Shown here piece by piece: positions 23,604 to 31,150 of a stretch of 33,393 bases of DNA; position 1 is the stretch's first letter; each line of letters opens with the position of its first letter. This stretch comes from Myxococcota bacterium (lineage in GTDB: Bacteria > Myxococcota_A > Polyangia > HGW-17): assembly GCA_018821305.1 (NCBI GenBank), contig JAHJMN010000123.1:1-33393 (forward strand), given 5' to 3'. The translations under genes were made by a program, and so were the position numbers. Below the pieces are notes generated by a model. The model ran no database searches. It saw nothing but the letters and a program-made list of their open reading frames with translations, and was not told where the DNA came from.

Positions 23604-25767
23604 TTATTCCGAAGATAAACCAGTAGGGAAGAGTTGAAGAACTGGATGTACCGGCACTGCACTTACAGCCGTCTTTATCTTTCGGGTCATCAGTGCCGCC
23701 GTCGGTCCCAGTGTCAGCATCATCACCACCATCAACACCAGCATCGGGATCGGTAATAGGATCATCAGATACAGTGAGTCCGATTTGAAGTGTTGTAGAT
23801 GGGCAGTTCATACTGGCAACAGCAAAGTAAACTGTTGAACCTGAAGGAAGTGGAGGATCATCCTGAATTGTCCATGTGAATTCCGTTGTCATGGTTTCAA
23901 ATGAACCTTCCGCTGGCCAGGACATATCATAGACATCTGGTCTTGGCAGTTCAATGTAACCCATGAAATTAACCATTTCATATTCAACCATTTCACCGGT
24001 ACGCGCATAGATTCTATATTCAAGATCCTGTCCGCCTTGAACTATTTCATAAGATGGATTTAGTGTGATTGATGTAGTTCCTTCAGGAATATCAAGGCGA
24101 TACTGGAATAAAGCCGGAATTTCGATTCCCTGAGGACCAAGGTACTGCCTCACGGTAGCGCAGTCTGCTCCCATCATTTGTCCAAGCATGTCAAGACCGA
24201 AGTTGTTAACTGTGTGATCTGCTTCTAGCGGAATGCTGCGTCCACAAATATCAAGACCCTTTGTCTGTCCAACAGAAAGAATGTCATTTCGCTGAATATC
24301 AGTAACATCTCCTGCAGTTACCCACTCGCCAAGAGTTTCATCTACTGCATCGTAAAAATCTTTAAGAGTAGGGCCGAATGGCAGTCTGGTCATTGATTCA
24401 AAAATAATATTGTCAGCATCTTCAGCACCGAGGACTTCTCTTACCTGCCATGCAAATGCTCCAAGTATTTCACCATCCATGTGTTCTTCACCCCACATAT
24501 CGGTTGGGCATACTTTTGAATTGTTTGAAAGATCACGGCTTGCGCCCCCAAGTTCTTCCAACGCCCAGGCTCCCATTACCGGGGAGTCATTCAATGAAGA
24601 TGGGAAATAATCCGCAAGACCTTCATGTATGGCCAGTGGCATACGAGCAATGCCGTATTCATCAAATTGAGGTGTTTCCAATGGAATTGATATATGAGCA
24701 ATTACGCTGTGGGTAAATTCATGCATAATAACGTCGCCGCCATAAGCAAGATCAATATCTGTACCTTGACCAGCAGTGATCATATCAGAACCGTCAGTGA
24801 GCGGAGTATAGAATGCATTGTCATAGGGGGCTTTCACGCCGGATGTATTTTCCGAGTGAACGTTTGCAACAATTTTAAGTGCGGTATCCGCAGTGTAACC
24901 CAATTGGGTAAATCGGGTGGCCATGCGGTCTACATGGTAGTAGAGGTTGACTGCTCCTGCCCACTCTGTATAGTCCACTACATCAATAAGCGGTTCGTAA
25001 AGATAGTTGCCTTCACCATCACTGGGAAGAACATCTTCTAACTCCATATTTTCAATATTGGGCCCCATTCCACTATCGGGAGCAGAAACGCAATTGTGAA
25101 CAGTGAAGAGACCGCCGTGCCCCTGAAGTGATGTGGCGTCAGTGGTGATGTTCAGCAGGGTTGCATCAATGGTTGCAGGTGTTCTAGCCGGATCAATTTC
25201 ATAAACACGACCCAATGCAGGGGATTGAGTGCTTAAACGCCTGACAATTTCCCCGGTTTGAGCGTTGACGTAAAAATGATAACGGGACAGTCCGTTCCAT
25301 GCTGCTACACGGTAAACAAGCACAGGAGACTTGAAGGGCAGGATAAAGAGTTTTGCTTCTGAGCCTGTGGGCAATATTGTATCAAGTGCGTCCTCAACAG
25401 CCATTATGGCCTTAAGAGGATTAATAACGGATTTCAAAGCTTGAGGGCGGGTTTTCAGGACAGAGCCCCATGACCTTGTCACTCTACCATCTTTTGAAAC
25501 TTCAACAGCAATTGATTTTCCAATAACTTCAACATCATCAATAAACTGTTTCATGCGAACTACATATGAATTACGCAAGCGAATCGTGCGATGAAGCCTG
25601 AACGATTGAGACTTGAGATCCGATTGAGTGGCCTCGTTCCGGATGAAATACTCTACTCTTTTTTCCGGCGATAACTGCATGGCGGGAGTCTTATGTCTGA
25701 AGTAGGTTGTTGCATTGACGGGAACAGCAAAAAGCATTAATAAAAACATTGTAAAAATTGATTTCAT
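23569..25767 (-). CDS. Secreted gluzincin metalloprotease with MYXO-CTERM-like anchor
   Basis: A 732-residue zinc endopeptidase of the thermolysin/fungalysin-like (M4/M36) kind. It has a signal peptide (about 1-19), an FTP-like inhibitory propeptide (about 30-180), then a catalytic domain with HEFTH (349-353) and the third ligand Glu382 in HEGLADYF. A beta-rich region follows (about 560-660) and then an Asp/Gly/Thr-rich linker. The C-terminus is GCKCSAGTSSSS, the hydrophobic helix PYWFIFGIIGMVAF and RRKFI. This matches the MYXO-CTERM sorting-signal plan (Cys-x-Cys, helix, basic end). AGGAGG lies 9 bases before the ATG. It is probably cotranscribed with the radical SAM gene, which starts inside its 3' end. 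Confidence 0.9.
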   Translation of the reverse strand: MKSIFTMFLLMLFAVPVNATTYFRHKTPAMQLSPEKRVEYFIRNEATQSDLKSQSFRLHRTIRLRNSYVVRMKQFIDDVEVIGKSIAVEVSKDGRVTRSWGSVLKTRPQALKSVINPLKAIMAVEDALDTILPTGSEAKLFILPFKSPVLVYRVAAWNGLSRYHFYVNAQTGEIVRRLSTQSPALGRVYEIDPARTPATIDATLLNITTDATSLQGHGGLFTVHNCVSAPDSGMGPNIENMELEDVLPSDGEGNYLYEPLIDVVDYTEWAGAVNLYYHVDRMATRFTQLGYTADTALKIVANVHSENTSGVKAPYDNAFYTPLTDGSDMITAGQGTDIDLAYGGDVIMHEFTHSVIAHISIPLETPQFDEYGIARMPLAIHEGLADYFPSSLNDSPVMGAWALEELGGASRDLSNNSKVCPTDMWGEEHMDGEILGAFAWQVREVLGAEDADNIIFESMTRLPFGPTLKDFYDAVDETLGEWVTAGDVTDIQRNDILSVGQTKGLDICGRSIPLEADHTVNNFGLDMLGQMMGADCATVRQYLGPQGIEIPALFQYRLDIPEGTTSITLNPSYEIVQGGQDLEYRIYARTGEMVEYEMVNFMGYIELPRPDVYDMSWPAEGSFETMTTEFTWTIQDDPPLPSGSTVYFAVASMNCPSTTLQIGLTVSDDPITDPDAGVDGGDDADTGTDGGTDDPKDKDGCKCSAGTSSSSTLPYWFIFGIIGMVAFRRKFI

Positions 25768-25873
25768 GGCATTTTCCTCCGGATTTTAACATCGCATAAA
25801 AAGACACTTTGTCCAGACAATATTTGTTGTAATGTATCTTATATTTTTTTCCAATTCTTTTTGAAAAAATAAT

Positions 25874-26047
25874 ATGAAAAAACATAGAGAAATTGGCAAT
25901 ACTAAAATTCCTCATGAAACAGACAGCAGGTTTTTTTCGCCTTTTTTATACAAAAAGATAAAATTACTTGAAAAACCTGACCCTGAAAATCCATTCAAGC
26001 GTATTAATAATACAAATTTTATGTACATTCTTGCGGACTGTGGATAA
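25874..26047 (+). CDS. Possible small protein of 57 residues
   Basis: ATG at 25874 to TAA at 26045-26047. It begins MKKHREIGNTK, is rich in Lys, Phe, Pro and Asn, and ends FMYILADCG. The composition reads like a real protein. It fills most of the otherwise empty 312-bp gap between two divergent genes. Against it, there is no convincing ribosome site and no family was recognised. It is not obviously a secreted or membrane peptide. Confidence 0.3.
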   Translation: MKKHREIGNTKIPHETDSRFFSPFLYKKIKLLEKPDPENPFKRINNTNFMYILADCG

Positions 26048-26079
26048 TCTGTGTATGCATTTTTTATGAGGAGTATATT

Positions 26080-27135
26080 ATGAAATCCAATGTCTCGTTA
26101 ATAATATTTCTAATATTAACAATTAGTTGTCAGGGTAGCGATAAAAAAGAGAGTGCGGGAGATCAGAAGGTTAAAAAGACTGACTCTTCCGATAAAATCA
26201 GTAAAAAATCGGATGCCTCAAAAAAGGTTGATAGTATTCCCGTTGTTGATAACAAAAAAACAACAGTCAAAGACCATGGGATACCCAAACTTGCAAAACG
26301 TAAGACCACAATAAAAAATAAGGGTAAAGCTCCATTTCAAAAGCTCAGGTACAAGTTTACCAAAGATTACGAATCCGATTTTGGGATGACAATTTCTTCA
26401 AAAACAAAAATTCAGGCCGGAGGGCAGGAAATAAACCATGGCTCAGTGCCTGATATGAAAATAAGTATGCACCTCAGGGCAAAAGAGATTAAGCCAGGGC
26501 CAATTCTTTCTGTGGAGTACACGACAACTTCTTTTGTAATGCTGCCCTCCCCCGGAATTACTGCCGCACAGCTGGAATCGGGAAATAACGCACTGAATAT
26601 ACTGAAGAATGTTAAACTTTATAGTGAGATTGATAACATTGGACAAACTCTGAGTTTAAAACTGGATATTCCAGCCACAATACCACCTCATCAGAGGAAT
26701 ATTATGGAAAACATGCAGGCTCAATTTGAAAACTTTCAGGTTCCCTTTCCCTCTGAAGCAGTGGGTGAAGGGGCTGAGTGGGTATCCACAATGCAGACCT
26801 TCTCCAGTCACATTCTGGTAGATAATACCCTTTATTTCAAACTTGTAAAATTAGACAAGGATGGCGTTACTCTCGAAGTTAAATATGAGCAGCGAGCTGC
26901 TTCCCAGGAATATCCCTCAAATATGCTTCCGCCAGGCACGACTATGACACTGAATAAACTCGAAGGCAGCGGAAAAGGGACAATTAAAATCAAATTCAAT
27001 GATATCGCTGCCGATTCAAAGGTGCATATTACGGTAAAAACTGAAAATACTGTCAGCAACAAATCAGGTAAATCAGAGAAAATGAATATGAATAATGAGA
27101 TTCTAGTCGTAACTCACGGGAAAAAATTGAAATAG
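26080..27135 (+). CDS. Lipoprotein of unknown function
   Basis: A 351-residue predicted lipoprotein. The signal peptide ends in LTISC (Cys17), followed by a long Lys/Ser/Asp-rich linker (about 20-85) that would hold the domain off the membrane. The folded part (about 90-345) has alternating hydrophobic strands. It includes the segment FQVPFPSEAVGEGAEW, a pattern I associate with DUF6263-like lipoproteins, but this is from memory and uncertain. GAGGAG stands 8 bases before the ATG. A weak TTGCGG-17-TATGCA promoter-like sequence lies just upstream (about 26033-26061). The symporter gene follows 66 bp later. Confidence 0.75.
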   Translation: MKSNVSLIIFLILTISCQGSDKKESAGDQKVKKTDSSDKISKKSDASKKVDSIPVVDNKKTTVKDHGIPKLAKRKTTIKNKGKAPFQKLRYKFTKDYESDFGMTISSKTKIQAGGQEINHGSVPDMKISMHLRAKEIKPGPILSVEYTTTSFVMLPSPGITAAQLESGNNALNILKNVKLYSEIDNIGQTLSLKLDIPATIPPHQRNIMENMQAQFENFQVPFPSEAVGEGAEWVSTMQTFSSHILVDNTLYFKLVKLDKDGVTLEVKYEQRAASQEYPSNMLPPGTTMTLNKLEGSGKGTIKIKFNDIAADSKVHITVKTENTVSNKSGKSEKMNMNNEILVVTHGKKLK

Positions 27136-27201
27136 TATATTCTGGAAATAGCCCTTTTATAACTTTTGTCCTGAAACTCGCATTTAATTTCGGTATTAAA
27201 A

Positions 27202-28503
27202 ATGTCGGTTAATAAAAAAAATCATACATATATTCTTCCACTACTTTTCCTTGGTGCTGCCATTTCAGGCTTTGTTGCTGGTGGTTTTCTGGGGTCTTTG
27301 TGGCAGAACTCGTCTTTCCTTCCTGTGGCAGGATTTATTAAACTCCTTGGCAGTCTTTTTATGAACATGCTCAAGGTTATTGTTGTTCCTTTTATCGTTA
27401 CTTCAATGATTCTGGGAGTTTCCTCGGTTAAAAACAAAGAAAATATTGGATTAACTTTCAAATATTCTTTTGTTTATTATATGGCCACAACTATCATCGC
27501 TGTGATAATTGGCCTCCTTGTTGTTCATATTCTTCAGCCAGGTGCGGTGAGTGGTACTGAAAAATTTTCTGCCGCCGGAAATCAGGTTACAGCAATTCGA
27601 TGGTATGACGCTCTTTACACAACAATTTTAAGTCTCGTACCTTCAAATATTGTCATGGCTGCAGCAAAAGGTGAAATTCTTGGACTGATATCTTTCTCCC
27701 TTGTTTTGGGGTTTATTTTAAAAATAATAGGAGAAAAAGGAAGACCTGTTCTTGATTTTACTGAATCTTTAAATGAAGCACTGATGGTGCTTATAAGATG
27801 GATTGTTCTTATTGCCCCCATTGGTATTTTTGCGATTATCTGCGAAAATGCTGCCATGAGTGGCGGTTGGGGAAAGATATTTTCTCAACTACACGCCCTT
27901 GGGAAATACTTCGTAACAGTATCTGTGGGGCTGATTATACACGGTTTTATTATTCTGCCGGTTTTGCTTGCCGTTATCGCCAGAAAAAATCCAATCCGGC
28001 ATTTAAAGCAATTTTCGGAGTCGCTTCTTATGGCGTTCTCCACAGCATCAAGTGCAGCTGCGCTTCCTTTAACTATTAGTAACTCAATTAAGAATGCTGA
28101 ATATTCCGAGTCGACATCACGTTTTGTTCTTCCCCTTGGGGCGACGATAAACATGGACGGTACAGCTCTTTATGAAGCAGTTGCAGTTGTGTTTGTAGCT
28201 CAGAGTTTTGGGATTGATCTCTCATTTGCCCAGATAGCGGTTATTGCATTAACTTCAACACTTGCAGCAATAGGAGCTGCTGCAATACCGCATGCTGGAC
28301 TTGTTACAATGGTTATGGTCTTTTCAGCTGCAGATATACCGCCGGAAATTGCTTCAAGAGGAATTGCGGCCATTCTGGCTGTCGATTGGTTATTAGATCG
28401 TTTCAGAACAACAGTAAATGTATGGGGGGATACCATCGGCTGCGCCATAGTGGACCGATTTGTGAATAAAAATGAAAAACCTGTTTCAACAGAGCAAGTA
28501 TAG
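27202..28503 (+). CDS. Dicarboxylate/amino acid:cation symporter (DAACS), probably for glutamate or aspartate
   Basis: An inner-membrane elevator-type symporter of 433 residues. Landmarks are the HP1 serine loop SSAAALP (283-289), NMDGT in TM7 (317-321) and the TM8 signature DWLLDRFRTTVNVWGD (395-410). The spacing of Asp395, Asp399, Arg402, Asn406 and Asp410 matches the Asp390/394, Arg397, Asn401 and Asp405 set of GltPh. Arginine at the 397-equivalent position is the hallmark of acidic amino-acid transport, as opposed to Cys in neutral carriers. The ribosome site is weak. Cation choice (sodium or proton) cannot be decided. Confidence 0.93.
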   Translation: MSVNKKNHTYILPLLFLGAAISGFVAGGFLGSLWQNSSFLPVAGFIKLLGSLFMNMLKVIVVPFIVTSMILGVSSVKNKENIGLTFKYSFVYYMATTIIAVIIGLLVVHILQPGAVSGTEKFSAAGNQVTAIRWYDALYTTILSLVPSNIVMAAAKGEILGLISFSLVLGFILKIIGEKGRPVLDFTESLNEALMVLIRWIVLIAPIGIFAIICENAAMSGGWGKIFSQLHALGKYFVTVSVGLIIHGFIILPVLLAVIARKNPIRHLKQFSESLLMAFSTASSAAALPLTISNSIKNAEYSESTSRFVLPLGATINMDGTALYEAVAVVFVAQSFGIDLSFAQIAVIALTSTLAAIGAAAIPHAGLVTMVMVFSAADIPPEIASRGIAAILAVDWLLDRFRTTVNVWGDTIGCAIVDRFVNKNEKPVSTEQV

Positions 28504-28557
28504 TTTTATCAGAATCATACTGAATTTAATAGCAGGTCATGGTAGGGGATATTTTCC

Positions 28558-28586
28558 TTGCCCTAAGTAGTGAGCCGTTGTAAATT
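28558..28586 (+). promoter_or_regulatory. Putative promoter of the kinase-crcB unit
   Basis: TTGCCC (28558-28563), a 17-base spacer and TAAATT (28581-28586), 46 bases before the kinase start. Confidence 0.4.
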
Positions 28587-28632
28587 CGCAGCACGGTATA
28601 GAACTTCTCAAGTTTTTTAAGGATTGAGGCGA

Positions 28633-30678
28633 ATGTCTGAAGATAGGTCCGGGGAAATTATTGAAAAGTATCAGTTGATACGCCTTCTCGGAGAAGGTGG
28701 AATGGGGCAAGTTTATCTGGCGGAACATCGATTCACGAAAAGACGTGTTGCTGTTAAAGTCCTGTTCAGCAGATTAGCTGGGAATGAAACCCTCTTATCT
28801 CGTTTTCAAAAAGAAGCCCAAGCTGCAAGTCTTGTAAATCATTCAAACATTGTTGAAATAATTGATTATGGTCTTGATCCTGGCGGATGTCCTTATATTT
28901 CCATGGAACTTCTCAATGGAGAAGACCTCAGGCATTTTCTCCAGAGGGTAGGGCGCATTTCAATTCCTCTGGCCTGTCATATTATTTCTGAAGTTCTTGA
29001 CACAATGGCTACTGCCCATGCCAACGGTGTAATCCATCGTGATTTGAAGCCTGAAAATGTTTTTGTACATTTCAGACAATCTCCTCCATGGCCACAAATA
29101 AAAATTCTTGATTTCGGAATTGGCAAATTCACATCTGCAGAGTTTGAAGATCAAAGTCTCACGAAAACCGGCGCTGTCCTTGGTACTCCATATTATATGA
29201 GTTACGAACAGGCTAACGGTCAGAAAATCGATTATCGAGCTGATATTTACAGCATTGCTGTCATTTTATATCAAGTCCTTACCGGGACACTTCCCTTCAA
29301 AGGCACGACGGTTGGTGCAACTTTTATGGCAATTGCAAGTGGCGATTTCCAACCGCCGCAAGCACACAGGCCTGAAATCCCAGCAGTTTTGAGCGAGGCG
29401 ATCCTTAAAGGGATGTCCCGGGATAAAAATGCTCGCTTTCAATCCTGTAGTGAATTCAGGAACATTTTATTACCATTTTTTCATAATATGAGCCTTCAAC
29501 AATTGTTTGCGTACCCAGCAGATGGGAGTGCACCATCTCCGCAAATGATTACAGGTGTTACCGAAAATCCAAATGCCGTTGCTTTTGGAAACATGTCTGA
29601 AAGTCAAGTTCGACCTGTTTCGCCAGTTCCTCCTCCTCCCCCCGACGAGAGCCCATCAATAGACAACAGGCAAGTTCAGGTCTTGCAGAAAAAAGAAGAT
29701 ACCGAGTATGAGGATGATCTGGGTGATGAAGATGATGGTGGTCTTCCTGTAGGCAAAGTGGTTCTGATACTGGTAATTGTTGCTTTAGTTACGTTTGCTG
29801 TTATTGCTGGAGGTTTCAAAATATTTGGTCCATCAGGAAAGAAAAGGACAACTGATACCTCGGCAAAAACCCAAACTGGAGAAAAGAAAAACACCGTTGA
29901 AACAGCGGATGATAACAAGTCAAATAATAAAAAAAGCAACTCCTCTGATGAACAACCCAAACCTGATTCTAAAAAGGTTGACCTTGCCATTGACTGGGCA
30001 GCGTATAAATCAGAATCACTTCTCGCTGATGCTGCTTCTAAATACATTGAAGCTATTTTAACTATGAAAGATGTGGATGGTGCTATTGCCAACTATGGCC
30101 AACTTTTTAAACTGTGCGGTGAAGGGTCAGCGGCAAGTTGCATTGCAGCCGGAGTTTCTTCTTATGTAATTGACCGTGATCTTGCTAAAGCTTCAAAACT
30201 TATTCAAGAAGGTCAGTCAAAGAATTATATTCTTGCTTCGGCGGCCCTTGTTGCTATTGGCAATGACTATAAAAAGTCTGCCTATAATACCTTAAAAAAA
30301 TTGAATCCTGGGATAAAACTGCCGGAAGCTGAGAAAACACTTTCATATTATATTCAGGAACGAGTGAAAAAGGTGGTGGATTGTAACCAAAAAAGGATCG
30401 CAGAAGCTTGTCATGATGCAGGTCAGATCTATGCTGCGGGCCATGCGGGACCCGATGTTACATTTCAGGCGCCTTTATATCTTGGAAAAGCATGCGATTT
30501 GAAATTGAGAAAAGCATGTCCAGCCGCTGCCGGTGTTTATATGGCCTACTATGGTGTTAATAAAGATCCATTGTATAAAGATGGCTTCTATAAATATGCC
30601 AAGTTGGCATGCAATTACGGGTTTTCCCAATACTGCAATATGAAACTTCCTGCTTACTCAACTTCTGGAACCCCATGA
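28633..30678 (+). CDS. Membrane-anchored Ser/Thr protein kinase with Sel1-like extracytoplasmic region
   Basis: A Hanks-type kinase of 681 residues. The cytoplasmic kinase domain (13 to about 285) has the glycine loop GEGGMGQVY (20-28), ATP-binding Lys42, catalytic loop HRDLKPEN (135-142) and DFG (160-162), so it should be active. The usual SPEQ of the activation segment is SYEQ (190-193). A Pro-rich and acidic linker leads to one membrane helix (about 373-395), then a Lys/Ser-rich stalk and a C-terminal domain with paired cysteines like Sel1/TPR-type repeats (CNQKRIAEACHDAG, ACDLKLRKACPAAAG). The ATG at 28633 (GAGG 4 bases before) is preferred to an in-frame TTG at 28624. The outer domain is the probable sensor. 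The gene overlaps crcB. Confidence 0.92.
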   Translation: MSEDRSGEIIEKYQLIRLLGEGGMGQVYLAEHRFTKRRVAVKVLFSRLAGNETLLSRFQKEAQAASLVNHSNIVEIIDYGLDPGGCPYISMELLNGEDLRHFLQRVGRISIPLACHIISEVLDTMATAHANGVIHRDLKPENVFVHFRQSPPWPQIKILDFGIGKFTSAEFEDQSLTKTGAVLGTPYYMSYEQANGQKIDYRADIYSIAVILYQVLTGTLPFKGTTVGATFMAIASGDFQPPQAHRPEIPAVLSEAILKGMSRDKNARFQSCSEFRNILLPFFHNMSLQQLFAYPADGSAPSPQMITGVTENPNAVAFGNMSESQVRPVSPVPPPPPDESPSIDNRQVQVLQKKEDTEYEDDLGDEDDGGLPVGKVVLILVIVALVTFAVIAGGFKIFGPSGKKRTTDTSAKTQTGEKKNTVETADDNKSNNKKSNSSDEQPKPDSKKVDLAIDWAAYKSESLLADAASKYIEAILTMKDVDGAIANYGQLFKLCGEGSAASCIAAGVSSYVIDRDLAKASKLIQEGQSKNYILASAALVAIGNDYKKSAYNTLKKLNPGIKLPEAEKTLSYYIQERVKKVVDCNQKRIAEACHDAGQIYAAGHAGPDVTFQAPLYLGKACDLKLRKACPAAAGVYMAYYGVNKDPLYKDGFYKYAKLACNYGFSQYCNMKLPAYSTSGTP

Positions 30679-31049
30679 TTAAACTTTTAATTTTGTTTCT
30701 TGCCGGTGGGGCAGGCACCCTCGGACGATACGGTACATCAAATGCTGTGAAAGCTTTCTGGGATACATCTTTTCCTGCTGCAGTTCTAATTGTTAATCTT
30801 GTTGGTTGTTTTCTTTTTGGTCTGTTATGGGCTATGTTTGAAGGAAAATATCACTTTTCATCTGAGTTTCGTCTATACATACTTACAGGGTTTTTAGGTG
30901 GATATACTACATTTTCTGCTTTTATTTTTGATAATTACATGCTTTCCACAAAATCTTTCTGGTGGATGATTCTGAATATTGGAGTTCAGAATGTCGGTGG
31001 ATTGCTGCTGTTTGCCGCTGCAGTCTACATTGTTAAAACTGTTTTTTGA
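30675..31049 (+). CDS. crcB: Fluoride ion channel CrcB/Fluc
   Basis: A 124-residue, four-helix fluoride exporter that works as a dual-topology dimer. Signatures are AGGAGTLGRY near the N-terminus, NLVGCFLFG (41-49) and the pore motif FLGGYTTFSAF (73-83). An ORF extends upstream to 30609, but the conserved protein starts at the ATG at 30675, which overlaps the kinase stop as ATGA. Coupling to a Ser/Thr kinase gene rather than to a fluoride riboswitch is unusual. No riboswitch-like leader was noticed. Confidence 0.93.
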   Translation: MIKLLILFLAGGAGTLGRYGTSNAVKAFWDTSFPAAVLIVNLVGCFLFGLLWAMFEGKYHFSSEFRLYILTGFLGGYTTFSAFIFDNYMLSTKSFWWMILNIGVQNVGGLLLFAAAVYIVKTVF

Positions 31050-31091
31050 AAAATAGTTTTCACAATTGTCAATGGTGGGACTACTTTGCTT

Positions 31092-31120
31092 TTGAGTTAA
31101 AACTGTTTTTCTATTACACT
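31092..31120 (+). promoter_or_regulatory. Putative promoter of the DUF4139 lipoprotein gene
   Basis: TTGAGT (31092-31097), a 17-base spacer and TACACT (31115-31120), 30 bases before the start codon. Confidence 0.45.
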
Positions 31121-31150
31121 GATTTAAAATCAAGAGAGGAGTTTGATGTA

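Noticed and set aside
28504-28632. Fluoride riboswitch upstream of the kinase-crcB unit
   Set aside because: I could not find the conserved pseudoknot-type motif by eye. The gap is short and is better explained by a plain promoter.
30609-30674. N-terminal extension of CrcB
   Set aside because: The extra residues precede the conserved start of the family and lie entirely in the kinase coding sequence.
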